Source: Rhodococcus sp. RD6.2
GTDB lineage: Bacteria > Actinomycetota > Actinomycetes > Mycobacteriales > Mycobacteriaceae
Assembly: GCF_001040705.1 (NCBI RefSeq)
Contig: NZ_CVQP01000013.1
Location: forward strand, 17,714 to 81,713
Direction: 5' to 3'
Length of the DNA: 64,000 bases
Under the pieces are notes generated by a model. The model made no database searches. It worked only from the letters and a program-made list of their open reading frames with translations, and was not told the origin of the DNA. Both the position numbers and the translations under genes were made by a program. Shown here one piece after another: positions 42,655-52,688 of this stretch. Position 1 is the first letter of the stretch, and each line of letters opens with the position of its first letter.

Positions 42655-42686
42655 GGGGCATCCAGGGTCGCATCCTGGGTGTCCCC
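42655..42686. terminator. terminator between convergent genes
   Basis: GGGGCATCCAGG pairs with CCTGGGTGTCCCC across a 7-nt loop, with one unpaired base. It lies between the small peptide gene and the end of the leftward giant helicase gene and may serve both. Confidence 0.55.
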
Positions 42687-42728
42687 ACTAGTCCTGTCTC
42701 GGACCATACACGAACCGATGTGGACGTT

Positions 42729-45700
42729 CTACAGGCTGTGACCTCCGTCCTTGCCGTGGTCACGGTCGGGTTCGGTGGAGTGCGGCGGCGTCCGGTCTCG
42801 GTCGCTGCTGGTGTTCCGCTGGTTGTGGAGCGTGGTCCGGATGTCGTTCGTCGGCTCGGCGGCCCGGGTGGTGGTGGCGTCCCGGCCAGTGGCGGCGTCG
42901 GCTCCTTGGGTCTCCTTCTCGAACTTCTCGAGTGCGCCCGTCGCGGCGTACCGGGCGGAGTCTCGACGGTCTTCGAAGTTGCTGGCGATTCGTCCGTCAC
43001 CGGTCCAGGCAACCCAGTGCCAGGCGCGGTCGGTCCACTCGATGCTGGCGCCCTCCTGGCCGCTGTCACGGTCGGCGCCGAACTGGAAGCGAGATCCGTC
43101 CGCGGACTTCGGCTTCCACGGATCGTTGGCACGCTGCTCCTCCCGCTCGGTAGCGCCGGCTGCCCATGCCGCGGATGTCGCGGCCATCCGCTCGGGGACC
43201 GCTGCGCGGAGCGCGGCCTGGCTCAGACCTTCCTCATGGGCGTGGCCGGGGGTGGCGTTGAGGTCGAGAGTCCACTTCTCGTAGAGCCCTTCAGACCGCC
43301 GGCGGTCGGTCTCATGACCACGTGCAGCGAGGGCCTGTGGCGAGTTCTCGCGGGCGTTGACCTCGGCCTTGAGCTCAGCCAGTTCGTAGCGCGCCCGGGA
43401 GAGTTCCTCGGACTTGGCGAACTCGACGTCCGGGATCGCGGCGAGTTCCTCTCGGCGAGCTGAGGCGCGGACGATCTGCTCGTGACCGCTCGCCGCCTTC
43501 TCCGGCAGGTCTTTCACGAGGTTGCGGACCTGCTGGATGATGCCGCGGGCTGCGGTGGCACTGCCCATCGCCTCGACGACCTTGTTGTGCTCGATGTAGC
43601 GGTGTCCGCCCGGGGTGACGGACAGTTGCAGGGCATCGCCGGACTTCATCGCACGTCCGGTGATCGTGATGCCGCCGACGTCGAACATGTCGATCGGCTT
43701 GTCGTTCTTGACCGTGCGGGCGTCGATGTACTTGGACCTCAACAGGGCCTGCAGGGCGTCGACGAGTGATTCGCTGTCGTTGTCGGCGATCGCGGTGCCG
43801 CCGACGGTGATGGTGCGTTGGCCACGGTCCTCGATCGCGAGCCACGCTTCGGCATTGACCGCGTGCGCGTCGAGCTGGGGGAGTGCGGCGTCGAGACGCT
43901 GCACGGTGCGGTCGAGGCGCTCGATCGCGCTGTGCCGCGAGGCGTTGCCGTTGGCGATCATCGCCTGCTCGGATTCGAGTCCCCCGACGAATGACTCCTG
44001 CTCGACGAGCTGGACGTAGACGGGGTCACCGGTGGCCGCGGCCTTGGTTTGCGCTGCGGAGAGGGCGATCTCACCTCCGATGTCCTCGAGGACGTCGGGG
44101 ACGTGGGCACTGCGGAGCTGCTGAGCACCGGCGTCCTTGCGTTCGATGATCTGCCACATCACCGCGTCGTACGATCCGCGGGCAACGATGTTGACGACGT
44201 CGACTTCCTGGTGGACGTTGCCCTGCCGGATGATCCGACCGAATCGTTGACGCATGTCGGCCGGAGTCCATGCCGGGTCCATCGAGATCAGCTGCTTGAG
44301 CAGCCGTTGTGCGTTGACGCCGGTGCCGAGCATCGGGGTCGAGCCGATCAGTACCCGAACCCGTCCGGCGCGACAGTCGGCGAACAGTTCCTGCTTCTGC
44401 CGGGGTGACCGGTAGTCGTGGATGAACGCGACCTCATTCCTGTTCATGCCTCGCGCCACGAGTTCGCTACGGAGCTGGTTGTAGAGGTCGTCTCCTCCGA
44501 CGGCTCCGGCCGTCGGCGTTCCTCGGTCGCAGAACACCATCTGGAACACCCCGTGCACGTCGGGCCCGTACCGGTCACCAGGGGTGAACATGTCGAGATG
44601 GTCGCTGTGTGTGCGCCAGATGAGGTCGGCCGCCACGACGATCCGGTCGTGCTCGGGATCCGGTTTGGGCAGGCCGGCCAGGGTCGGGTGCAGGGACGCG
44701 TTGCGGCCGTCGTTGGCGATCTTGAGGGCGTTGTCGATGTGCATCGTCTTGCCGGTGGTGGCGGCCATGCGGTCGTCGAGGTCGAACATGGCGTCTCGCA
44801 CGATCGGGGCGAGTTCGAACTCGACGACGATCGGCTTGCCTGTGCGCATTTGCGGCAGTTCAACGGGGATCTGGTCTTCGGTGACGACGTCGCGGAACTG
44901 GTCGATCATCGACGAGAGCTGGCCGAGGTTCTGATACTCGGCCATGCGGGAAACCGGCCGCAGCGAGGTGCTGGTGGAGTTCATCTCCACGCTGGTGCGC
45001 TGTTTGGCGAAGGTTTGTGCCCAGGCGTCGATGTGCTCGACGCCAGCGGCGGCAAGCAGATCGGGCCGTAGGAAGCGGTTCATCACCCACAGCTCGGAGA
45101 TGGAGTTCACCATCGGTGTTCCGGTGGCGAAGGCGATCGCCTTCGCCGGAGCATCCGGCCGGCCGGCCTCGACGTTGCGCAGGAAGGCGCGGTCACGGAG
45201 GTAACGAGCCTTCATCTCCATGTCACTTGCCCGCTGGGAACCGTTGACGACGCTCAGATCACCGCTGTTGGAGGCACGCGCCAGGTTCTTGTAGTAGTGC
45301 GCCTCGTCGACCCAGATGAAGTCACAGCCGGACTGCTCGAACGTCAGCCCCACGTCAGTGGCTTTCGACTGAACAAGCGTGCGCTGCTTCTCTTCTTCGC
45401 GCTTGATCGCCTTCTCGATCTCCTTGATCGAGTGATCGCTGCCGCCGTCCTTGGCGAACTCGAGTCCTTCCCGGAGCTCCATCAGACGGGTGTTGATGTA
45501 CTCGAGCTCGGTTTCCTTGGTGACCCCGATCATCTTGAACACGGACTCGGGCACGATCACCACGTCCCAGTCGGTGACCGCGGTCTGCCCGAGGAACCGT
45601 TGCCGGTCTCGGAAGCCGTCGAGGTCGCCGCCGACGAGGATCTTCGCAGCGGGGTAGGCGTCGCGAAACTCGGTGGCCCACTGGTCCACCAGGTGATTCG

Positions 45701-48700
45701 GCGCGACCACCCAGGGCTGCTTCACCTGCCCGAGTCGGCGCATCTCCATGCAGGCGATGGTGATGGTGAGGGTCTTTCCGGATCCGACGCAGTGGTCGAG
45801 CAGAATCGTCTCGCCGTGCAGCAAGCGCTCGATCGCGCGCCGTTGATACGGGTACGGGTTGAACTTCTCGGTGTTCAGTCCGGGGTACTGCCGGCGGGTG
45901 GTGTCGAACTGCGGGGTGACGAAGCGGTTGAACCGCTCGTTGTAGGCGGTCTTGAGGTGCTCGTACCGCTCGGGTTTCGCCCAGAGCCACTGCACGAACC
46001 GTTCCTCCAACTTCACTGCCCGGTTGCGCAGGTCGTTGGTGTGCTGCGGGTGAAAGCGCGGCTTGGGCTGCCTGAGCAGTTCTTCCTCGGTCTTCTGGAC
46101 CTCGACCGCCTTGTTGTTGGCGATCGTCTCGAACAGGGCCACCCCGTCCGCGCGGCCGGGGATGCCCCAGGTGTCGTTGAAACCGTTCTCCGCGTCTTCC
46201 CAGTTCCTAGGCTGGTGGATCCGCATCTTCCAGGACGCGTTGATCGGTGCGTACGAGACCTCGACGTCGTCGATCGGGACGCCAAATTCCTCGGCGAGGA
46301 ACTCGCGGTGGAACTGGGTGCCGACCCAGTCCGCGCCGGGCCGTACGCCGATACGGACCGGGTCTTGCTCGGGCGGTAGCGCGTCTTCAAGGGCTTCGAC
46401 CGCGCCGCGGTAGATGTCGGGATGTTCGGCTTCTGCGGTGCGGGCGCGCGCGAGCTTGCTCCGAACGTCGCCGGCCAGGAATTCGCCGGCCAGCTCGTAC
46501 CGATCCGGATCGGACAGGGACGGGAAGATCTTGGTGCCGGCCTGTTCGAGCACGGTGGGCACGTCGGTGTCGAGCAGTCTTGCCATTCGTTCGGGGTCGA
46601 CGCGACCGAGTTCGTCAACACTGATCGCGATCGCCTCGTCGATGTCCTGCGCCGACTCGGCGGGCCGCGTCATGAGGGTGGCGTCGTCGGTGAAGATCGA
46701 CGTCTTGACGCCCTCGAGGGTCTCGTCGTTGAACAGTTCGAGCGAGCGGACCATCGCGATCCGCGGGTCGTAGCTGATCGCGCCCTGCAGGTGGTGTCGG
46801 TTCTTCCGCGGTCCCTGGGCGGGGGTGCGGGCCTTCTCCATGAGCGTGTCGCGCACCTCCTCGGGCATGGGGCCGTCGAACGGATCGAGGTCGAGGTCGC
46901 CGATCTCCTCCGGATCGACCCCACGCTCGAGGGCGAGGTCTCGCGCCGACTCGATGCGCCACTCGGCTTCGAGCTTGGTGAAGTTCGCGGCGGTCTTCTC
47001 GGGGCTGTTCTCGGTGGCGTGGCTGGTCCACTTGAACCGGTTGATGTAGCCGTACTTGGCGACGTAGTCGTCGTACTGACGACCGAGACGGTCGCGCAGC
47101 ATCTGACGATCGGCCGGCACGGACGCGAGGTCGCGTGCGGCCTCACCGATTTCGAGGACCGTGTCACCCATTGCGAGCAGGCGTTGCCACTGGTCGTTGA
47201 GCTCGCGGCCCTTCTTCGGGGTGGCCACCCACCCGTCACGGACCTGGTACTGCTCCCACAGCTCGGTGCGCTCGTCGAACCGCAGGGTGCCGGGGATGGT
47301 CGCTTCCTGCTCGGCGCGAGTGAACATGCCGGGCGCGTCGAGAGCACTGCCGATGGCACGGTCGGGCGCGGCCGCCGTGAGCGCCTGGCCGTTGTCGAGG
47401 GCGTCGTCGATGATGCGGTCCAGGACGCGTGCCACGCCGAGGGGAACACTCTCCCGCTCATTGGGGGCGACCTGCAGCGTTCCGGGGCCGTACATGCCGC
47501 TGCCGACCTGGAAGCGGCCGAGGACGTGCGTCGGCCGCTGGGCGAAGTACCCGTTGATCCGGGCCAGGGCTTCGTTCCCGGACTTGTCCGGGGTGGGCCG
47601 CATCTTGGTGTCGAGCCAGTCTCGGGTCGAGGCGGTCATCTCCCTGCCGTCTTCGCGGCGCCGGAACACGAGGATGTCGGTCATGACGTCGGTCGCGGCC
47701 TGGCGGCGGTGCGCGGTGTTGGGCAGTCGGACCGCGCCGACCAGGTCGGCGAGGTCGGCCATGTCCTTGCGGGCGTCGGGCCGTGCCGCGTCGGAGGTGA
47801 ACGCCGAGGTGAGGACCGCGACGTACCCGCCGGGCGCGGTCAGGTTGAGGGACTTGATGATGAAGTGGTTGTGGACGTTCCGACCATTCGGGTTGTGAAT
47901 GTCGTCGTAGAGCGGGTAGTCACCGAAGGGGACGTTGCCGATGGTCGCGGTGAACGATGCGTCGCCGGCGAACTGGGCCTCGAATCCGTGGTTTCGGACG
48001 TGCTGGTCGGGGTAGAGGTTGTGGGCGATCGCGGCGGTGATCGGGTCGAGCTCGACGCCGACCATCCGCACGCCGTCGGGAGCCATGCCCAGGAAGTGCC
48101 CTGACCCGCAGCCTGGTTCGAGGACGCGGGCACCGTCGGGGAGTCCGGCGCGCTCGACGGCGCGCCACATGGCGGCGGCGATGGCGGGGTCGGTGTAATG
48201 GGCGTTGACGGTGCTCGCGCGGGCGGCGGCGTACTCCTCGGGCGTGAGCAGGTTCTGCAGTTCGGTGCGCGCAGCATCGAACTCGGGCTTGGCGGTGTCG
48301 AAGATCTGTGGGACGCCGCCCCATCCGGACCACTGCGCGAGGATCCGCTGCTCGGACTCACTGGCGGCGCGGGCTTCGGTGGCGAGTGTGCGGATGACGG
48401 CGAGTGCGTCCAGGTTGGCCCTGGCGCGCTGTTTCGGGGAGGACGGGGCCAGGACCTCGGTACCGAGCTCGAAATTTCGGCCCGCTGGTGCTGGTGCCGG
48501 CTCCGCGGGCACGGGCACGGGCGCGGCGGATTCCGGGCTCTCGGGCTGCGGCGGCGCCTCCACGGCGGCGGCCACGGGAGTGGTGCCGGCGACCGTCTGC
48601 GCCGTTGAGGTGACCTCGGGTTGACGGACATCGGGCTCGGCGGCCGCGGCTCGGTAGCGCTCGGCGGTCGCGGGGGAGAGGTGAACGGTGGACCCGTCCG

Positions 48701-51700
48701 GGCGTAGCGCGGTCACGAGGGTGCCGGTTCGCCAGTGCGGACTGGTGAGTGGTTCTCCTCGTTCTGTCTGTGCGACCACCAGCGGGGCCTCTGCCGCCGG
48801 GGCGGCAGGTGCGGGTCGATCGGTGATCGTTTCTGCTGCAGGCGCTTCTACGGATCCTGCCGGTGACGCGCTGCGCGGTTCATCGGTCCCCGTTAGGTCT
48901 GCCGCCCCGGCAGACCTAACGGTTCCCGGGGTTTCCGGCTCTGCAGCGGGGAGGGTCTCCACGGTGCGGTTTTCGGCGGCGAGCCTCTTATCGAGGGACT
49001 CTCGGGATCGCTCGGCGCCGTGGTGGATCCGCTCGGCGAGGGCCGTCAGCGGCGGGTCGTCGAAGGCTGCGCGGTCCTCGCGGCGGATGCCGTCGACGGC
49101 GGCGTCGAGCGCGGTCAGCCGCTCGACGGTGTCTCGGAGCGCGTCGGTCACGTCCTGCTGGGTGGCGGTGCCGTTGCGGTGCTGTTCGAGTGCATCCGAG
49201 GCGGGCATGAGGGCGGCGTCGAAGCAGTACCGCGTGTGGGTGGTCAGGTCCGCGAGGTAGTCCGAGCCGTCGTGGAAGCTCTCGCGTGCTGCGGCGTCGA
49301 GGATGAGTTGGAAGTCGTCGACGGTGCGGGCGTTGTGCAGCAGCGGGACGGTCACCTGCTCGTGTGCGACCGGGTCTGCGTCAGCTTCCGTGGCCAGGTC
49401 GGCGACCGAGGCGGCCGCGAGCTCGGCGGCCACGGTGCCCTGAGGCTGAGTCTGGACCTGCTCGCGGGCGATCGTGACGGCCTCTTGGAAGGACAGGGTC
49501 CGGTCGGGGAATGCGGCGTCGTCGACGGTCCAGCCGGGCTTGAACCGGTCGCGGGACACCTCGACGGAGCCGCCGGGGCCGGTGACGGACGCGACGCTAC
49601 CGACCCGGCTGGTGAACTCGACGTCGGTGGGGAACTCGCGGGCCAGAAGCCCGCCGTCGCCGTCGAACTCGGCGTAGAGCTGGCGCAGTACCGGTGCGAC
49701 GGAGTCGTCGCCGAGGACCTCGCGCAGCGACAGGCCGGCGGCGTCGAGCGCGGCGACCTGGTCGGGGTACTGCTGCCACAGCTGGCCGACGACATCGTCG
49801 ACGGCCTCGCGGACCGGGCTGTTGTACTGGGCGTTGGAGGTGCCGCGGTCGGTGCGGAAAAGGCGGCTCGCCGCGATGATGCGGGTGTTCTCGTGGTCGG
49901 CGAGCAGTTGTCGTGCGGCGGTGTCGATCGTGCGACGGGCGTCGGCGACGGGGCGGTAGAGGCGTTCGCTCGCCGGGTCGGGGTTCGGGAGTCCGGCGGC
50001 GTCGAATGCCGCACCGAGCGCGACACGGTGGTCGGCTCCCCAGTGGCGGCGGCTGCCGCCGCCGTCGGTGGTCACTGTCCACTGGGGGTTCTCGATGCCC
50101 CCCATAAAGCGGATCGCGGTGTTGGGCCGATCGGTGATCGCCCAGCCGCCGTGGTTGTACGTGAGCACGTCCTGCTCGCGGTCGGCGTTCTCCGCCGCGA
50201 TGATGGGCACGATGTCCTGCCGGATCGCGGCGTCGACGCGGGCGAGGGTGTCGTCGGTGATCGCGGCGCCGAGGCCGGGATGCGCCTCGGCGAAGGCGGT
50301 CACGCTGGTCTCGACCAGCTCGTCGAGCACACGGCAGCGGTCGTCGCGGATCGCGTGTTTGAGCGCGATCCGGGCAACCGGATCGGCACGGAAGTGATCG
50401 AGGGTGAACGTGCGCCAGGTGGCGACGTCCTCGTCGCGGCCCCAGGGCAGTGGGCCGGCCTGGTCCGATTCGATCGCGATCGCGACCGCGATCATGTCGA
50501 TGTCGGCGGGGAACCGGTCGGCGAGGATGTCCTCGAGCGCGGCCGCGCGAGAGAGATCGCCGTGGTCCTCGACAGTGCGGGCCTGAGCCAGGATGGCCTG
50601 CTGAAAGTCGTTGTCGAGCCACAGTTCGTGGGCTCCGCGGCCACGCACGGCGGCGACGACGGCGGGGTGGGTGACGACTTCGGCGGTGAGGATGGCCTCG
50701 CGGATGGGCTTGGTGAACGCCCAGCGTTCCTGCTGGTAGCCCATCCGAAACTCACGCTTGAGCTCGAGGGCGGTCTTGCTCTTGGCCCGCACGCTGCCAA
50801 GGACCTCGGCAGCGACCGGGTCGGCCGCAGGGTCTGCTGGCGCGAGGGGGTCGGAGGGGTCGAAGGCGGCGCGGCCGCGCAGGTTCCAGTCCGTGACGGT
50901 CGCGGCGTCAGCCTCATCGAGGTCACGCTGAAGCTTCTCCTGACGCACCGTCTCCGCGGTCGCGTCTTCGGGGTCCGCGGTGTGGTCAACGCCGCGGACG
51001 GCGGCGTGGGTGTCCCAGACGTGCTCGGTGCGCTCACGGGCGAAGGTGTCCAGGCCGGCGGGATCGGTGAGCAGTGTTCGGGCCGCGTCGGCGAGGCCGG
51101 GTTCGGCCGCGAGGCCAAGGAACTCGGCGCGGTCGACGGAGTCTGCGAGGTCGACGAGCTCGGCGACGGCGACGTCGGTGACCTTGCGGCCGGCCCAGTC
51201 CGCGAACTGGGCGTAGGTGTTGGCCGGGCTTGCGGCTGCGGCGGCGATCTCCGGGTTGGAGTCGATGGCGGCCGCCACGATGTTGCGGACACGCTGGTCG
51301 TCGTCGACGGCGGCGACGCCGTCCACGACGGCGGCGACCGGGTCAGCGGATTCGTCGACGGTGCGCTCCGCCGCGCTCTCCGCTGCGGTGGGTGCGCTCG
51401 TCCCGGCGATCAGGGCCTTGATCGCCTTGTCGGCTTCGCCCTTGGTCATTCGAGCATCGAGCAGGTCGTCGGAGAGCTCGCGGTGCTCGATCATGCGCCG
51501 CAGGGTGGCGATCTGGCGTTCGGTGGCGGGATCGTCGGCCCACGTCGGTTCCGGCCGGGTGCGGGCACGGTCGATCCGTCCAGCCAGTGCCGGCTCGACG
51601 GTGGCGGGATCGACACCGGCGTTGACCAGCGCGGTGCGCAGTCGACCCTCGGCTGCCGCGGCCTGCTCGTACTCGGTGAGCAGGCGGGCACGCTTGGCCG

Positions 51701-51872
51701 TCAGGTCGGCCACTCGCTGGGTGAGGGACTCGATCCCGGCTGCGTTGTGTTGGGTTCGGGCTCGTTCGAGTGCGCCGGTGGCGGCGTCGAGGTGCTTGCG
51801 GACGGTGGTGCCGCGGCGCAGTGCTTCCTTGCGGGCGGTGTGGGCGTGCGCCCACTGCGCGCGAAGGGTCAG
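42729..51872 (-). CDS. giant DarB-like adenine methyltransferase-helicase
   Basis: About 3,047 residues. After a long helical N-terminal region comes a DNA methyltransferase (VLEPGCGSGHFLG motif I near 48.1 kb; GNVPFGDY motif IV) and then an SF2 helicase (HCVGSGKT near 45.8 kb; VWVDEAHYYKN near 45.3 kb; RFGRIIRQGN near 44.2 kb). A glycine-poor helical C-terminus ends in a small beta-rich domain (RAWHWVAWTGDGRIASNFED). Phage P1 DarB has this MTase-helicase design and protects incoming DNA from restriction; conjugative elements carry relatives. I infer an antirestriction role in the recipient. The start is uncertain: no ATG or GTG lies near the family-like N-terminus, only CTG at 51872 after a C-run at the end of the overlapping gene. 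Confidence 0.75.
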   Translation of the reverse strand: MTLRAQWAHAHTARKEALRRGTTVRKHLDAATGALERARTQHNAAGIESLTQRVADLTAKRARLLTEYEQAAAAEGRLRTALVNAGVDPATVEPALAGRIDRARTRPEPTWADDPATERQIATLRRMIEHRELSDDLLDARMTKGEADKAIKALIAGTSAPTAAESAAERTVDESADPVAAVVDGVAAVDDDQRVRNIVAAAIDSNPEIAAAAASPANTYAQFADWAGRKVTDVAVAELVDLADSVDRAEFLGLAAEPGLADAARTLLTDPAGLDTFARERTEHVWDTHAAVRGVDHTADPEDATAETVRQEKLQRDLDEADAATVTDWNLRGRAAFDPSDPLAPADPAADPVAAEVLGSVRAKSKTALELKREFRMGYQQERWAFTKPIREAILTAEVVTHPAVVAAVRGRGAHELWLDNDFQQAILAQARTVEDHGDLSRAAALEDILADRFPADIDMIAVAIAIESDQAGPLPWGRDEDVATWRTFTLDHFRADPVARIALKHAIRDDRCRVLDELVETSVTAFAEAHPGLGAAITDDTLARVDAAIRQDIVPIIAAENADREQDVLTYNHGGWAITDRPNTAIRFMGGIENPQWTVTTDGGGSRRHWGADHRVALGAAFDAAGLPNPDPASERLYRPVADARRTIDTAARQLLADHENTRIIAASRLFRTDRGTSNAQYNSPVREAVDDVVGQLWQQYPDQVAALDAAGLSLREVLGDDSVAPVLRQLYAEFDGDGGLLAREFPTDVEFTSRVGSVASVTGPGGSVEVSRDRFKPGWTVDDAAFPDRTLSFQEAVTIAREQVQTQPQGTVAAELAAASVADLATEADADPVAHEQVTVPLLHNARTVDDFQLILDAAARESFHDGSDYLADLTTHTRYCFDAALMPASDALEQHRNGTATQQDVTDALRDTVERLTALDAAVDGIRREDRAAFDDPPLTALAERIHHGAERSRESLDKRLAAENRTVETLPAAEPETPGTVRSAGAADLTGTDEPRSASPAGSVEAPAAETITDRPAPAAPAAEAPLVVAQTERGEPLTSPHWRTGTLVTALRPDGSTVHLSPATAERYRAAAAEPDVRQPEVTSTAQTVAGTTPVAAAVEAPPQPESPESAAPVPVPAEPAPAPAGRNFELGTEVLAPSSPKQRARANLDALAVIRTLATEARAASESEQRILAQWSGWGGVPQIFDTAKPEFDAARTELQNLLTPEEYAAARASTVNAHYTDPAIAAAMWRAVERAGLPDGARVLEPGCGSGHFLGMAPDGVRMVGVELDPITAAIAHNLYPDQHVRNHGFEAQFAGDASFTATIGNVPFGDYPLYDDIHNPNGRNVHNHFIIKSLNLTAPGGYVAVLTSAFTSDAARPDARKDMADLADLVGAVRLPNTAHRRQAATDVMTDILVFRRREDGREMTASTRDWLDTKMRPTPDKSGNEALARINGYFAQRPTHVLGRFQVGSGMYGPGTLQVAPNERESVPLGVARVLDRIIDDALDNGQALTAAAPDRAIGSALDAPGMFTRAEQEATIPGTLRFDERTELWEQYQVRDGWVATPKKGRELNDQWQRLLAMGDTVLEIGEAARDLASVPADRQMLRDRLGRQYDDYVAKYGYINRFKWTSHATENSPEKTAANFTKLEAEWRIESARDLALERGVDPEEIGDLDLDPFDGPMPEEVRDTLMEKARTPAQGPRKNRHHLQGAISYDPRIAMVRSLELFNDETLEGVKTSIFTDDATLMTRPAESAQDIDEAIAISVDELGRVDPERMARLLDTDVPTVLEQAGTKIFPSLSDPDRYELAGEFLAGDVRSKLARARTAEAEHPDIYRGAVEALEDALPPEQDPVRIGVRPGADWVGTQFHREFLAEEFGVPIDDVEVSYAPINASWKMRIHQPRNWEDAENGFNDTWGIPGRADGVALFETIANNKAVEVQKTEEELLRQPKPRFHPQHTNDLRNRAVKLEERFVQWLWAKPERYEHLKTAYNERFNRFVTPQFDTTRRQYPGLNTEKFNPYPYQRRAIERLLHGETILLDHCVGSGKTLTITIACMEMRRLGQVKQPWVVAPNHLVDQWATEFRDAYPAAKILVGGDLDGFRDRQRFLGQTAVTDWDVVIVPESVFKMIGVTKETELEYINTRLMELREGLEFAKDGGSDHSIKEIEKAIKREEEKQRTLVQSKATDVGLTFEQSGCDFIWVDEAHYYKNLARASNSGDLSVVNGSQRASDMEMKARYLRDRAFLRNVEAGRPDAPAKAIAFATGTPMVNSISELWVMNRFLRPDLLAAAGVEHIDAWAQTFAKQRTSVEMNSTSTSLRPVSRMAEYQNLGQLSSMIDQFRDVVTEDQIPVELPQMRTGKPIVVEFELAPIVRDAMFDLDDRMAATTGKTMHIDNALKIANDGRNASLHPTLAGLPKPDPEHDRIVVAADLIWRTHSDHLDMFTPGDRYGPDVHGVFQMVFCDRGTPTAGAVGGDDLYNQLRSELVARGMNRNEVAFIHDYRSPRQKQELFADCRAGRVRVLIGSTPMLGTGVNAQRLLKQLISMDPAWTPADMRQRFGRIIRQGNVHQEVDVVNIVARGSYDAVMWQIIERKDAGAQQLRSAHVPDVLEDIGGEIALSAAQTKAAATGDPVYVQLVEQESFVGGLESEQAMIANGNASRHSAIERLDRTVQRLDAALPQLDAHAVNAEAWLAIEDRGQRTITVGGTAIADNDSESLVDALQALLRSKYIDARTVKNDKPIDMFDVGGITITGRAMKSGDALQLSVTPGGHRYIEHNKVVEAMGSATAARGIIQQVRNLVKDLPEKAASGHEQIVRASARREELAAIPDVEFAKSEELSRARYELAELKAEVNARENSPQALAARGHETDRRRSEGLYEKWTLDLNATPGHAHEEGLSQAALRAAVPERMAATSAAWAAGATEREEQRANDPWKPKSADGSRFQFGADRDSGQEGASIEWTDRAWHWVAWTGDGRIASNFEDRRDSARYAATGALEKFEKETQGADAATGRDATTTRAAEPTNDIRTTLHNQRNTSSDRDRTPPHSTEPDRDHGKDGGHSL
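48890..48922. repeat. 14-bp inverted repeat inside the giant gene
   Basis: CCGTTAGGTCTGCC pairs with GGCAGACCTAACGG around GCCCC. It falls in a linker between domains. The adjacent word CCTAACGGTTCCC reappears in the other orientation at 59531-59543. Confidence 0.6.
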
Positions 51873-52504
51873 AACGGGGTCGTCGTCGGGTGCTCCCGCA
51901 TTTCGGCCTCGATCAGTGCTCCCAGCTCGTCCGCCAGCGGATCGTGCCGGTTGCCCGGGGTCGGCTGGTTGTCCTCCAGCCGCTGCTGGATCAGCGACCA
52001 CGCCAGGACCAGGAACCGTCCCGACTGTCCCGGCCACACCCGGTCGACGATCTTCTCCGCCAGCGGTGTCGGCTCCACCCACGGGGTCTTCCAGCGATCC
52101 GGGTTCCGCGATTCGCGTGCCTGCTCGACCAGTCGCACGCTCTCCTGCTCGATCTGCTCCTGTGCCTGCGTGACCCGCTGGTACACCTCGTCGGTCACCT
52201 GCGAGTACAGCTCCTCGGTCAGCACCCGCGAGCGTTCCCGCTCCCACGCCTGCCGCATCGACGAGACCACGGTCTCGTAGTCCGGTGTCAGCCCCGGGTT
52301 GTCCTGCCGCCACTGGTCCAACAGACCCCCGTGGCCGCCCTCCCCGACTGCTTCCTCCACCATCTGCGTCAGCCGGGCGGCTTCCTGCCAGATCAGGCTC
52401 TCGCGCTGCTCCGGTGTCAGGTCGGGGTCCACCCCGACCCACTCGCCCCAGATCCGAGCCACTTCGCTGTGGATCCTCAGATCGGCGTTGCCCTGCTCTT
52501 CCAT
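51869..52504 (-). CDS. hypothetical acidic helical protein upstream of the giant gene
   Basis: A 211-residue protein rich in Glu, Gln and Trp with no membrane segment (HSEVARIWGEWVGVDPDLTP, later FLVLAWSLIQQRLEDNQPTP). Codon-position composition supports this frame over the overlapping one, which is Gly/Arg-rich and looks like a shadow. The ATG at 52504 has GGGGAGG 9 nt upstream; ATG at 52513 is an alternative. Its TGA lies inside the presumed start of the giant gene. A second ATG with GGGGAGGG upstream at 52562 opens the other frame (MARQNDDQSALFTF). Function unknown. Confidence 0.62.
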   Translation of the reverse strand: MEEQGNADLRIHSEVARIWGEWVGVDPDLTPEQRESLIWQEAARLTQMVEEAVGEGGHGGLLDQWRQDNPGLTPDYETVVSSMRQAWERERSRVLTEELYSQVTDEVYQRVTQAQEQIEQESVRLVEQARESRNPDRWKTPWVEPTPLAEKIVDRVWPGQSGRFLVLAWSLIQQRLEDNQPTPGNRHDPLADELGALIEAEMREHPTTTPF

Positions 52505-52688
52505 CACTTCCATCCTCCCCGAACGTAAACAGTGCTGATTGATCGTCGTTCTGCCGGGCCATGACCCTCCCCTTGCTGCTCGGCTGCCGCCGATGAATCT
52601 GCTGGTGCACCACCGACCCTGGTGAGCGCCCCCGCTGCGGCCGTTCGCGTTGTCGTGCATCGTTCCATGCCTCCTTCGTGTACGTCCG

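Noticed and set aside
49020..52280. Rightward open frame of about 1,086 codons
   Set aside because: Antisense to the giant methyltransferase-helicase, with Gly/Val/Arg-rich composition and no domain motifs.
52504..52613. Start of the giant gene at 52562 or 52613
   Set aside because: This would add about 240 Gly/Arg/Pro/Asp-rich residues that look like a shadow of the 211-residue gene. I kept the unusual short start and reported the problem as a finding.
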